A model generated the notes under the pieces. It did no database searches, was not told the origin of the DNA, and saw only the letters and a program-made list of their open reading frames with translations. From the NCBI RefSeq assembly GCF_036248255.1, contig NZ_CP109178.1:8251001-8315000 (forward strand): a stretch of DNA of 64,000 nucleotides, given 5' to 3'. Origin of the DNA: Streptomyces sp. NBC_01717 (lineage in GTDB: Bacteria; Actinomycetota; Actinomycetes; Streptomycetales; Streptomycetaceae). The position numbers and the translations under genes were made by a program. Below, piece after piece: positions 26,694 through 35,188 of this stretch (its first letter is position 1; each line of letters starts with the position of its first letter).

Positions 26694-28457
26694 TCAGCAC
26701 TGGAGCACGGCCCTCAATGCGCCGAGCAGCTCGGCGCAGGCCGAGGAGCCGGCCTGCGGTGCCCGGGAGGACCGCCAGGCGATGTGTCCGTCCGGGCGGA
26801 CGAGCAGGCAACCGTCCTCGGCCGTCCCCGATGCCCGGCGCCACTCGCCGTAGGCGTCGCGGCTGTCCTCGGAGCCGATGCGCACGCACGTCAGCGAAAT
26901 CCCCAGGGTGTCCCCGCATTCGGCCGCCGCGGCCTCCCACACGCCACCGGACAGCCCGGTCAGCACGGTGAAGGTGCCCTTGCCGACGATGTCCAGCGTG
27001 GACAGCCGGTTGCCGTCGCCGTCGACGAGCCAGGCGTGCGGCAGTTTCGCGCCGGGCCGGGTCGAGGGCTGGTGGAACAGCTCCGGATCCCGTGCCCACA
27101 CCTCGTCGGCGTCGCCGTCCGGGACGACCGCGGGGGAGACGTAACGCTGGTTCATCTCGACGCCGTGGGCGTTGAACTCGTAGTTCTTCAGCTGGATGGC
27201 CTCTTCCAGCGCCTGCCGCCGTTTGGTGCCGTCGGCCGTCTCGCTGCGGCATGCGGCGAGGCCGCCCGCGATGTCGTCCTCCTCGCTGTACTCGTCGAGT
27301 CCGAGCGCCTGGAAGATCGGGCCGAACTGGTCGCGGCTGAGGTTGGCGCGGTCGACGATCTGCTTGCCGACCGGCGCCCGCTCGGCGGTGTACGAGTCCA
27401 GCAGCCCGGGCCCGGCCTGACCACGGATGACCATGGCGAGCTTCCAGGCCAGGTTGTACGAGTCCTGGATCGAGGTGTTGGAACCGAGGCCGTTGGACGG
27501 CGGATGCCGGTGCACCGCGTCCCCGGCGCAGAAGACGCGCCCGGCCGAGTAGGTCGTGGCGTAGCTGTGGTTGACCGTCCACAGCGAGCTCGACGTGATC
27601 TCGACGGGGATGTCCCGGTCGCCGATGAGGTCGTGGACGATGTCCCGGGCGGTCGCCTCGTCCATCTCGGGCGGGGGCTGGTCGATGTCGTATCCCCACA
27701 CCAGCAGCCATTCGTTCCATGGCCGCACCATGCGCACCAGGCCCATGCCGATGCCGCCCATATGGGCGCCGGGACGCATCACCCAGTACAGAACGCTCGG
27801 GCGGTGGGCCACGTGCCGGGAGAGATCGGCCTTGAAGGTGATGTTCATGCTGCCGGCCTTGCCGCTCTGCCCGGCGATCGGCAGCCCGATCTGCTCGGCC
27901 ACACTGCTGCGGCCGCCGTCCGCACCGATCAGATAGCGGGCGCGCACCGTGAACTCGTCTCCGCGCAGCCGGTCCCGGAGCCGGGCGGTGACTCCGTCGG
28001 CATCCTGTTCCAGGCTGAGGAACTCCGTGTCGAAACGGACCTTGGCGCCCCGCTCCGCGGCGTTCTTCACCAGGATCGGTTCCAGATAGGTCTGCGGAAG
28101 GTCGATCATCTGCACGGGGCTGGCGGCACCGTACTCGGTCGCCGCGTGCGGTCCGGTGCCCCAGCTGCGGATCCGGCCGATCTCCTCGCCGGCCAGGGCG
28201 GTGCACAGGACGGTGTCGCCCATGAGCTCGGCGGGGCTTCCGGCCGCGGTGGCTTCGGCGTCGACACCGAGGTCGCGCAGCACCTCCATGGTGCGCTGAT
28301 TGGTGATGTGCGCGCGGGGGGTGTTGGCCAGCCAGCCGTACTTGGTGACCAGCAGGGTGCGGATGCCGTAAGTGGCCAGAAGCAGGGCCGCGGAGCCGCC
28401 GGCGGGGCCGCTGCCGACCACAAGGACGTCGGTGTCGTAGGAGTGGGTCGATTCCAT
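26694..28457 (-). CDS. FAD-dependent aromatic hydroxylase (phenol/resorcinol hydroxylase type)
   Basis: This 587-residue class A flavin monooxygenase has the dinucleotide motif GSGPAG at 15-20, the middle motif [20 protein letters not shown] and the FAD-ribityl motif [21 protein letters not shown] thioredoxin-like C-terminal domain follows. It resembles TfdB-type 2,4-dichlorophenol/phenol monooxygenases. Next to a hydroxyquinol dioxygenase the expected reaction is NAD(P)H-dependent hydroxylation of resorcinol (or a substituted phenol) to hydroxyquinol. ATG 28457 has GAGGAG 7 nt upstream, and the gene follows the fusion gene by 14 nt. Confidence 0.88.
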   Translation of the reverse strand: MESTHSYDTDVLVVGSGPAGGSAALLLATYGIRTLLVTKYGWLANTPRAHITNQRTMEVLRDLGVDAEATAAGSPAELMGDTVLCTALAGEEIGRIRSWGTGPHAATEYGAASPVQMIDLPQTYLEPILVKNAAERGAKVRFDTEFLSLEQDADGVTARLRDRLRGDEFTVRARYLIGADGGRSSVAEQIGLPIAGQSGKAGSMNITFKADLSRHVAHRPSVLYWVMRPGAHMGGIGMGLVRMVRPWNEWLLVWGYDIDQPPPEMDEATARDIVHDLIGDRDIPVEITSSSLWTVNHSYATTYSAGRVFCAGDAVHRHPPSNGLGSNTSIQDSYNLAWKLAMVIRGQAGPGLLDSYTAERAPVGKQIVDRANLSRDQFGPIFQALGLDEYSEEDDIAGGLAACRSETADGTKRRQALEEAIQLKNYEFNAHGVEMNQRYVSPAVVPDGDADEVWARDPELFHQPSTRPGAKLPHAWLVDGDGNRLSTLDIVGKGTFTVLTGLSGGVWEAAAAECGDTLGISLTCVRIGSEDSRDAYGEWRRASGTAEDGCLLVRPDGHIAWRSSRAPQAGSSACAELLGALRAVLQC

Positions 28458-28471
28458 GGGACTGCTCCTCG

Positions 28472-30433
28472 TCAGCTTGCCGGTGCGTCGGCGATGTGGG
28501 CGATGCGGAAGGTGAACTGCAGGCTGCGCCACTCACCGTCGACGGCGCGGCCGTCCGGGGTGGGGCCGGTGCGGGGCGCGAAGTCGATGACGAGGCCCTC
28601 CTTGACGCCGAACACGGTGTCGGAGTCCAGGTAGGGGCCGCCCTTCACGAACAACTGGGTGACCAGGCGCCGGTGGCCGGGTGCGGAGATCATGAAGTGG
28701 AGGTGGGGAGCGCGGTACGGATGACGGCTGACGGCCTGGAGCATCTGCCCCACCGGACCGTCGTCCGGGATCGGATACTCGGCCGGCAGGATCGTCCAGA
28801 AGCGCAGCCGTCCCTCGGCGTCCGTGCGCAGGCGTCCTCGCAGCACCGGGCCTTCGTGCTCGGGCAGCTGGACGTCGTAGAACCCGTCCTTGTTGGCCTG
28901 CCACACATCCACGACGGCGTCCGGCAGTGGGTGGTCGTCCGTGTCGGTGATGCGGATGTCGGCCCACAGGGGAGTGCCGGCGACACCCCGTGAGATGTCG
29001 GCGCCCTGCGCGGTCTCCGGCGGGCCGTCCGTGTAGAACGGTCCGAGCACCGCTGACGGTGTGGTCTCGGGGGTGCGCGAATTGGTGAGCAGGTCGACGA
29101 TGCTGGAGACCCCGAGCGTGTCGGACAGCAGCACGAACTCCTGACGGGTGCTCGTGCAGATCTGACCGGTGCGGGTCAGGAAGTCGATGGCGTGCTGCCA
29201 CTCCGATTCGGTGACGTCGTTGCTTGTCACGAAGTGGTGCAGGTGCCGTACGAGGTCACCGAGCAGCTGCCCGACCCGCGGGTCCGGTGCGTCGGCGAAG
29301 CTCGCCACCACCTGCTCGGTAAGGCGCTCCAGGTCCGCAGGCGCCCCGAGTGCCGGGGGAGCCTGCACCGCGGGAACTGCCGGACGGCGGCCCCGCCAGG
29401 CATCCTGCAGCAGGCTCTCGATGCCCTGGTACGTCAGCTCCCGGGGGTTCGGGTACGGCGTGGCGACGGCCAGCCGCGCGGCCTCCGGCAGATCCGCTTG
29501 CGCCATGCCCAGCCGGTCCAGCGAGGTGGGGCCTCCCACGGAGGCGATCAGGTCGAACACCCCGCTCGGGGCGTCTGCCACACCCAGTGCCTCGGCGATC
29601 CGGCTCATGACGTCCCTGGCCGCAGGGGCGTTGTAGGCCATGGCGTGCGGCAGGATCACCGTGTGTGTTTCGGCGTGCGGCAGGCCGAACGTACCGCCCA
29701 GTGTGTGGCACAGCTTGTGGTGGAGTCCCATGCCGACGGAGGCGAGGCAGGTACCGGCCAGCCATGCGGCATGGAGAAGGTCGGCACGTGCCGCGGTGTC
29801 GGACGGCTCGGCGACGAGAGCCGGCAGGGCGCGGGCGATCCTGCCGACCGCGTCGAGCGCCATGCCGTCGATCACCGGGTTCGCCTGCGGCGAGTACAAG
29901 GCCTCCACTGCGTGGGCGAGGGCGTTGACTCCGCTGGTGACCGACATGCCCACCGGCAGGTCACGGGTGAACTCGACGTCGTAGACGACGGTCTCGGGCA
30001 GAATCGCGGGCGAGGACTGGGTGACCTTGCGTCCGCCGTGCGTCTCACCCAGCACGGGGGTGACCTCGGAGCCCGCGTATGTGGTGGGAAGGATCAGCTG
30101 CGGGAGATCGGTGCGCAGCGCGAGTGCTTTGGCCAGCCCTGTCGTGGAACCGCCGCCGACAGCCACCAGACAGTCGGCGGAGTGTTCCCGGAGCACGTCG
30201 AGCGCTCGCTCGGTCACCTCCACCGGGGTGTGCATCGCGGCACCGTCGAACTCCGCCACGGTGAGGTCTCCGAGGACATCACGCACGCGGGCGGCGGCCT
30301 TGGCCACCGCCGGGCCGGCCAGGAGCAGGACGCGGGAGCAGCCGAGCCGCTCGACTTCGTCGCGGACCTGACCGACCGTTCCGGTGCCGAAGATGACCCG
30401 CGAGGGGTGGGAGGTGTGGACGAAGTTCCTCAT
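28472..30433 (-). CDS. Fused maleylacetate reductase - hydroxyquinol 1,2-dioxygenase
   Basis: One continuous frame of 653 residues joins two enzymes. Residues 1-about 350 are an iron-type alcohol dehydrogenase-family maleylacetate reductase: VAVGGGSTTGLAKALALRTD, LPTTYAGSEVTPVLGE, HAVEALYSPQ and the metal/His region GLHHKLCHTLGGTFGLPHAE. A Pro/Ala-rich linker (RRPAVPAVQAPPALGAPADL) leads to an intradiol dioxygenase (about 373-653): SAVLGPFYTDGPP, DVWQANKDGFYDVQ and the iron ligands in HPYRAPHLHFMISAPGH. The two ring-cleavage steps, hydroxyquinol to maleylacetate to 3-oxoadipate, are thus on one chain, with the later enzyme placed first. Start ATG 30433 follows GGCGGAAAG. First gene of the catabolic operon. 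Confidence 0.92.
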   Translation of the reverse strand: MRNFVHTSHPSRVIFGTGTVGQVRDEVERLGCSRVLLLAGPAVAKAAARVRDVLGDLTVAEFDGAAMHTPVEVTERALDVLREHSADCLVAVGGGSTTGLAKALALRTDLPQLILPTTYAGSEVTPVLGETHGGRKVTQSSPAILPETVVYDVEFTRDLPVGMSVTSGVNALAHAVEALYSPQANPVIDGMALDAVGRIARALPALVAEPSDTAARADLLHAAWLAGTCLASVGMGLHHKLCHTLGGTFGLPHAETHTVILPHAMAYNAPAARDVMSRIAEALGVADAPSGVFDLIASVGGPTSLDRLGMAQADLPEAARLAVATPYPNPRELTYQGIESLLQDAWRGRRPAVPAVQAPPALGAPADLERLTEQVVASFADAPDPRVGQLLGDLVRHLHHFVTSNDVTESEWQHAIDFLTRTGQICTSTRQEFVLLSDTLGVSSIVDLLTNSRTPETTPSAVLGPFYTDGPPETAQGADISRGVAGTPLWADIRITDTDDHPLPDAVVDVWQANKDGFYDVQLPEHEGPVLRGRLRTDAEGRLRFWTILPAEYPIPDDGPVGQMLQAVSRHPYRAPHLHFMISAPGHRRLVTQLFVKGGPYLDSDTVFGVKEGLVIDFAPRTGPTPDGRAVDGEWRSLQFTFRIAHIADAPAS

Positions 30434-30668
30434 CGCTTTCCGCCTTCGCATGTGCCGTGGGGGTCCTTGGACGTCTGCCACCGAGTGTCGGGGCTGTGGA
30501 CATCCCGTTTCCTGCACGTTTCGCGCGTATCTTCTGCCGGATCGGCGCGGCGCCATGGTCGTGAGAGGGGCCGCGGACGGGTTTGCGCCACATCGGGAGG
30601 CGGAGCAGGGCGCGTACGGTGGGGGCGGGCCGGAGTGAATGCGGCGGCGCGGGACTTGGAATCGAAGG

Positions 30669-31571
30669 TCAGCAAGCCCGGCGGAAGGCAGCAGGGGTCG
30701 TGCCCAGCTTGGCGCGCATCACGCGGGTCAGGTGCTCCTGATGGGAGAAGCCGCAGTGGGCGGCCAGGTCGGCTATGGGCAGCGTTGTGGTGCGCAGCAG
30801 CCGACGTGCGTGGTCCAGCCGCAGTTGGAGCAGGAACTGGTGGGGTGACTTACCGGTGCTGGCTCTGAACTGCCTGCTGAACTGGCTCGCGCTCAGACCG
30901 GTGACCGAGGCCAACTCGGCTACGGGCAGCGGCTCGGAGAGCCGTGTCTCCATCAACTCACGTGCGGACATGAGCTGTCCGCTCGTCAGTCCTGATGACG
31001 CGCTGTCGCGGTCCACGGACCGGCCGGCCGCGTGTGTCCGGGCGAGCTGAGCAGCGAGTGTCCCCAAAAGGTGATCCACGTAGGTACGGGCGGAGGGCTC
31101 CCGGAGCCGCACGACGCCGTCCAGAGCCAGGACGAGTTGCTCGATCAGCGGATCGGAGCTGCCCAGCTCCTCGGCGAGTTCCACCGTCCCGCCCTCACCG
31201 TGTGCTTCCTGCAGGACCGAGTCGCTGAGATACAGGTGGACGGTGTCGAGTCCCCCTTGGAGCTCGACGTCCAGCGCGCGGCCCGCGGGGTGGAGGAAGA
31301 TCCCCCCGGCCGGGATCCGCTGGGCCCGCATCGACCGGCTGATGCGGCGCCGGACGGTCACCGGGCCGCCCAGGTGCAGGATCAGCAGGTGGGTGGGTGC
31401 AGCCTCGAATGTCGCGTGATACGGCTGTTCCCGCTGGGTGGAGACGTAGGCGTGCTCCCAGCCCAGTCCTGAGCTGGTCCGCTCCGGGCTCACCCCTGGC
31501 CGGCGCAGGATGCCGGCGGTGTCGAGGAGCCCCAGCTCAGGCATGGTTTCGCCCGAGGTCGAAAGTCCCAT
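30669..31571 (-). CDS. AraC family regulator of the hydroxyquinol cluster
   Basis: This 300-residue protein has an N-terminal cupin-like ligand domain (for example THLLILHLGGPVTVRR) and a C-terminal AraC double HTH at about 200-300: PVAELASVTGLSASQFSRQF then LPIADLAAHCGFSHQEHLTR. ATG 31571 is chosen because GGGAG lies 6 nt upstream; an ATG nine codons earlier lacks a site. It is read in the same direction as the catabolic operon, 235 nt ahead of it, and probably activates it with a phenolic inducer. The inducer is unknown. Confidence 0.9.
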   Translation of the reverse strand: MGLSTSGETMPELGLLDTAGILRRPGVSPERTSSGLGWEHAYVSTQREQPYHATFEAAPTHLLILHLGGPVTVRRRISRSMRAQRIPAGGIFLHPAGRALDVELQGGLDTVHLYLSDSVLQEAHGEGGTVELAEELGSSDPLIEQLVLALDGVVRLREPSARTYVDHLLGTLAAQLARTHAAGRSVDRDSASSGLTSGQLMSARELMETRLSEPLPVAELASVTGLSASQFSRQFRASTGKSPHQFLLQLRLDHARRLLRTTTLPIADLAAHCGFSHQEHLTRVMRAKLGTTPAAFRRAC

Positions 31572-31692
31572 GCGATTCTCCCGTGCGGTCCGCGCCATAT
31601 CATTTTATTGAATGTTGGATCATTGTGATGTATTCCCTGCCGGGCCGCCAGGGCCTGCCCACTGATCCGGCCGGCCTTCGGCGAGCGTCTGC

Positions 31693-31860
31693 CTAAGGGC
31701 TGTCCCGTAATCCCCGGCGGGCGCGCGACGACGGCCACGGCACCTCGCCGCGTTGTCAGAACGCCCGAATACGACCGGTATGAGGACGCCCCTCCGCCTT
31801 GCGATGCACCGCATCCGACGCCAAGCGCCGATCCACCAGGGATTACGGGACAGCCCTTGG
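31693..31860. mobile_element. MITE-like element, copy 2 (168 bp)
   Basis: Starts CTAAGGGCTGTCCCGTAATC and ends GATTACGGGACAGCCCTTGG, giving near-perfect terminal inverted repeats. It differs from copy 1 at about a dozen positions plus a one-base length change near the right end (CCGACGCCAAGCGCC versus CTGAGCCGCGCGCC). It lies 121 bp upstream of the AraC start, so the two copies bracket the whole aromatic cluster as direct repeats. No coding capacity. Confidence 0.8.
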
Positions 31861-31968
31861 TCGCGCGGGTTGCCGTAGGCGGCGGCCCCTTCCGACCTGA
31901 ACCCGACATCAGCACCCCTGATCACCTCGCGCGTGCTGAGCCGCGCGGGCGGCCGGCAACGGCGCCAG

Positions 31969-31999
31969 GTGAGGGGCGGGGTGCGCCCCCGCCCCTCAC
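31969..31999 (-). terminator. Stem-loop downstream of the carboxypeptidase gene
   Basis: Perfect 13-bp arms (GTGAGGGGCGGGG at 31969-31981, CCCCGCCCCTCAC at 31987-31999) with a 5-nt loop lie 73 bp past the dacB stop in the leftward direction. There is no T-run, as usual for Streptomyces terminators. Confidence 0.65.
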
Positions 32000-32071
32000 G
32001 GTCGACCTCCGGCCGGACCAGACCGGCGCCTCGCGGAGCCGTGCGCTGTCCTGGAGTACTCCGACCGTCGC

Positions 32072-33694
32072 TCAGCAGCTCACAGGCTTCGTCCAGGAGC
32101 ATTCGAGGTCGGTGCGCCCGGACTGCGCATCCCTGGCAGTGGGCGTATCGGTCGAGGGACGATCGGACCGGGCCGTACCTTGCGGCTGCTGTGCGCCCTT
32201 CACGCTGTAACCCGCGAGCGCCGCTCCGACCGCATCCTCGATGTTCTTGACCGAGCTCGCGACGTAGTTGTTGCTGACGAAGCTGAAGACGAGCTTGCGG
32301 CCGTCGGCGTCCGTGACATAGCCGGAGAGCCCCGAGACGCCGGTCAGCGAGCCGGTCTTGCCGTGCAGATTGCCCGCAGCCGAGGTCCCGCACATGCGGG
32401 AGCGCAGCGTCCCGCCGGCCATCCGGTCGGACACGCAGGCGATCGGCAGGGCGTCGTACCACTCCTGGAACCACGGTTGATGGCGTGCGGCGACCAGCAG
32501 TTCGGTGAACTGCTCGGTGGACACCACGTCCATCCTCGACAGGCCGGAGCCGTCCATCTGACGCAGGTCAGCGGGGTCCAATCCGAGGGTACGCAGGTGG
32601 TCAGCGATCGCCGACAGCCCGGCCGACCAGGTGCCGCTGCCCTTCACCTCGTAACCGATGGTCTTGACCAGCACCTCGGCATGGTTGTTGTTGGACAGCT
32701 TCAGAAACGGGGTCAGCAGGTCCTTCAGCGGCATCGACGGATGGGACGCCAAAGTCGTGGCACCCTGCGGAACGGCCTTGCCCAGCACCGTCCCCCGGGT
32801 CACCTTCACTCCGTGTGCGGCCAGCGCGTCCGCGAAGACGGCGGTCGCATAGCCTGTGGGCTCCCAGACGCTGGTCCACGACGTGGCGGGTGCGCTCTCG
32901 ACGGGGATCTTGCCGCTGACCACGATGGTGTTGCTGCCATGCATGCGATCGACGGTGATTGTACGACTCTCACCGGCGGCGACCGTGGTGGCACGGTTGT
33001 CGATGCGGACGTAGTCGTTGGACGGGGTGGCTTTCACCGCGGGCGCTGCGCCGGGCGCGGAGCCCGGGGTCACCGAGAGGAGCACGGTGCCCGCGTCGTA
33101 GTCGGTGTCCGGGGCCACCGTCAGTGGAGAGATCTGCGACGAGTAGTAGGCGGACTCGTCGTCGGCCGCCCAGGACGCGCCCAGCCGGTTGCTGTCGAAC
33201 CGGGTGTCGTCAGCGACCAGTCGGCCGGTGATCCGGCGGATCCCGGATGCGGCGACCGTGGCGGCCAGCCGGTCGTAGTCCTCGGCCAGCATCGTGGGGT
33301 CGCCGGTGCCGCGAAGATACAGGTCGCCCTGGATCACGGACCCGTGTCGGGAGCCGTCCGCGAGTACATCGGTACTGAACCGGTAGTCGGGGCCGAGCAG
33401 CGCCATGGCCGCGGTCGACGTCAGAAGCTTCGTACTGGATGCGGGGACCAGACGCCCGTCGCCGTTGTGTTGATAGAGCGTCTGCCCGGTTTCGGCGTCG
33501 CTGACGACGACTCCGACCTGGGCGCCGTTCAGCCGGGTGTCGCTGAGGATGTGGTCAAGGGTTTGCGACAGGCCGGGCGCCGGGGTGTCTGCCCCGGCCG
33601 GGGCTCCTGAGGTGGCGGTGAGAGTCAGGCTCGCGGCGACGGCCCAGAGCAAGGCCCGATGGCGGAATCTTCGGTGAATCGTTGGCATGCGCAT
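32072..33694 (-). CDS. dacB: D-alanyl-D-alanine carboxypeptidase/endopeptidase (PBP4/DacB family), exported
   Basis: This 540-residue protein has an N-terminal signal sequence (RHRALLWAVAASLTLTATSG, Ala-rich cleavage region near 30-36) and the three penicillin-binding motifs of class C PBPs: SSTK at 86-89, SNN in FLKLSNNNHAEV and KTG in NLHGKTGSLTG. A large insert between motifs one and two is typical for PBP4. It removes terminal D-Ala or hydrolyses cross-links in the outer cell wall. The C-terminal tail (TARSDRPSTDTPTARDAQSG) is disordered. Start codon not well supported by a ribosome-binding site; the Met at codon 3 is an alternative. Confidence 0.92.
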   Translation of the reverse strand: MRMPTIHRRFRHRALLWAVAASLTLTATSGAPAGADTPAPGLSQTLDHILSDTRLNGAQVGVVVSDAETGQTLYQHNGDGRLVPASSTKLLTSTAAMALLGPDYRFSTDVLADGSRHGSVIQGDLYLRGTGDPTMLAEDYDRLAATVAASGIRRITGRLVADDTRFDSNRLGASWAADDESAYYSSQISPLTVAPDTDYDAGTVLLSVTPGSAPGAAPAVKATPSNDYVRIDNRATTVAAGESRTITVDRMHGSNTIVVSGKIPVESAPATSWTSVWEPTGYATAVFADALAAHGVKVTRGTVLGKAVPQGATTLASHPSMPLKDLLTPFLKLSNNNHAEVLVKTIGYEVKGSGTWSAGLSAIADHLRTLGLDPADLRQMDGSGLSRMDVVSTEQFTELLVAARHQPWFQEWYDALPIACVSDRMAGGTLRSRMCGTSAAGNLHGKTGSLTGVSGLSGYVTDADGRKLVFSFVSNNYVASSVKNIEDAVGAALAGYSVKGAQQPQGTARSDRPSTDTPTARDAQSGRTDLECSWTKPVSC

Positions 33695-33930
33695 GGAAAG
33701 AGATCATCAGGCATCCGGATCCTCGGCGGAAGGCCTACGTCGTTCGGATCCGAGGGCGGCCGGGCCGGGGTGCCAAGGCGTGGCGGTGGGCCGGAGCTGT
33801 ACTCCTGTCCGCCTGCCCTGGACGACCTTCAGCGGAGGTCCTTCTTCCTGGCCCGTGCCCAACGATGGTCTTGGACGAGCAGCGTCACAGGCTTCTCGGC
33901 TGAGCGAAATCAGGGGGGGTGTCGCTGGTT

Positions 33931-33959
33931 GCCGGGCGGGGACTTCGCCCCCGCCCGGC
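33931..33959 (-). terminator. Stem-loop downstream of small lipoprotein genes
   Basis: GCCGGGCGGGG at 33931-33941 pairs perfectly with CCCCGCCCGGC at 33949-33959 across a 7-nt loop, just after the stop codon of the leftward gene that ends at 33965. Confidence 0.65.
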
Positions 33960-33964
33960 ATGGT

Positions 33965-34384
33965 TCAGCGCACGTCCTTCAACTTACCGTCTGTGGTGAG
34001 TTGCAACGCCCCGGTCAGGGCTTGGTCGCAGCCGTCTTCGGCCTGTTTCAGAGTGATTGTGTGTGAGGCGTTCAGGATTGGCGTGCCCGAATCGTCCGAC
34101 AGCCGAAGTGTCACACGTGGTGTCCGGTCGTTGAAGCTCTTCGGGAGATCCACCGAGACGTGCACCTGGTCGCCGTACACCCGCAGTGCACCCGTCGTGC
34201 AGTGTTTTGCGGCGCACAACCGGTACGTGGTGGCCGTGTCGTAGGGCAGGGATTCGGCCCGCCAGGACACGCCAACCGTCGGGATGAGGTCGAGCGCTGG
34301 GCACGGTTCCGGACGCCCACCGCAAGCAGTGAGCGTGGCCAGGGCTGCGAGTGTGACCCCGGCGCAGCGCAGTGCGCGGGTCAA
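33965..34384 (-). CDS. Small lipoprotein, unknown function
   Basis: This 139-residue protein has a short signal sequence ending in the lipobox LTAC (LAALATLTACGGRPEPCPAL), so it should be lipid-anchored outside the membrane. The mature part has four further cysteines, two in LCAAKHC, and beta-rich segments (PRVTLRLSDDSGTPILNASH). The apparent start is TTG at 34384, overlapping the upstream stop (TTGA) with GAAGAAG just upstream, which suggests translational coupling. No named family recognised. Confidence 0.7.
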   Translation of the reverse strand: MTRALRCAGVTLAALATLTACGGRPEPCPALDLIPTVGVSWRAESLPYDTATTYRLCAAKHCTTGALRVYGDQVHVSVDLPKSFNDRTPRVTLRLSDDSGTPILNASHTITLKQAEDGCDQALTGALQLTTDGKLKDVR

Positions 34385-34656
34385 TACTTCTTCACCAGGC
34401 CGGGCAGTGCGTCCTCGGCCAGCTTGATGTCGGTAAACAGAATCCGGGCCTCGGACTCATTGGCGGCCTCGGCCGGCCCGAGGTCGGGCGCCGGCGGCAC
34501 GGCCGACGCTGACACTGGCTCGGTGTCCGCCTGTGCTTCGTAGTTGGCCGCTGCTGCGAAGCCACCGGTGAGGGTCAGCACCAACATGGCGGCGGCGGCC
34601 CGTTGCCCACTTCGCCATCGGGGTCTTCGCCTGTTGTGTACGTTCGTCGGCGGCAT
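34381..34656 (-). CDS. Small exported protein, unknown function
   Basis: This 91-residue protein starts MPPTNVHNRRRPRWRSGQRA, then has a signal-like hydrophobic segment (AAAMLVLTLTGGFAAAANYE) and an acidic, Ala-rich mature part ending LAEDALPGLVKKY. ATG 34656 has GGAGG 6 nt upstream. It is coupled to the following lipoprotein gene by a stop/start overlap, so the two probably act together at the cell surface. No family recognised. Confidence 0.65.
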   Translation of the reverse strand: MPPTNVHNRRRPRWRSGQRAAAAMLVLTLTGGFAAAANYEAQADTEPVSASAVPPAPDLGPAEAANESEARILFTDIKLAEDALPGLVKKY

Positions 34657-34878
34657 TGTGCCCCTCCCCAATTTGTCCCGAGCAAGATCGCTGGGAGCAT
34701 GAGTATGCAGGAGTCCCCAGCGTTCATGGACAGGTCAACTGAAGAAGCGACACCGACCTGAGAGGGCGTTTGCGCAGGTAAGTTCCAGAAGGCGGCTTTG
34801 CTCATTGTCCTTCTTGCTCAGGTTCGGGGAGTACGCGAACTTCGTCGCCTCCTGCCGTGCAGGCCCTGCAGTCCGTTT

Positions 34879-34960
34879 CGCTCGCTTCTGTCCGACGCCC
34901 GATGGACCCTGATCGAGCCGCCCCTGACGGCGTGGCGGAAAGCCCGGCTCCAGGGCCTCG
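34879..34960 (+). pseudogene. N-terminal fragment of an IS5-family transposase
   Basis: One frame reads SLLSDARWTLIEPPLTAWRK, the opening motif of IS5-type transposases (LSDAxWxLIEPxLPAW). It breaks off within 30 codons and is followed by sequence from a different transposase. Remnant only. Confidence 0.6.
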
Positions 34961-34972
34961 GCGTGAAAGCGA

Positions 34973-35188
34973 ATGAGTGGGTTCACGGCACTGCACCACG
35001 TCAGAGACACCACCTTCGCCGAGGACGCCTCACAGCTCCGGACGGGCAACGGGCCCCGCGCCATGGCTACCTGGCGCAACCTCGTCATCGGAGCCCTTCT
35101 CCTTACCGGCCGCCACGGCATCGCCGCCGCCCTCAGAAGGAACACCCGCGACGCCACCCGGCCGCTGCACATCCTGGACATTCCATGA
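34973..35188 (+). pseudogene. C-terminal fragment of an ISAs1-family transposase
   Basis: The frame reads [40 protein letters not shown] and [20 protein letters not shown]. This is the familiar C-terminus of ISAs1-type DDE transposases (SQVRTGNAPRxMATLRNLAI). The catalytic N-terminal two-thirds are missing. Confidence 0.75.

Noticed and set aside
25822..28536. 904-residue open frame including CoA-transferase subunit A
   Set aside because: The true subunit A starts at 26604. The upstream part is an out-of-frame shadow of the FAD hydroxylase.
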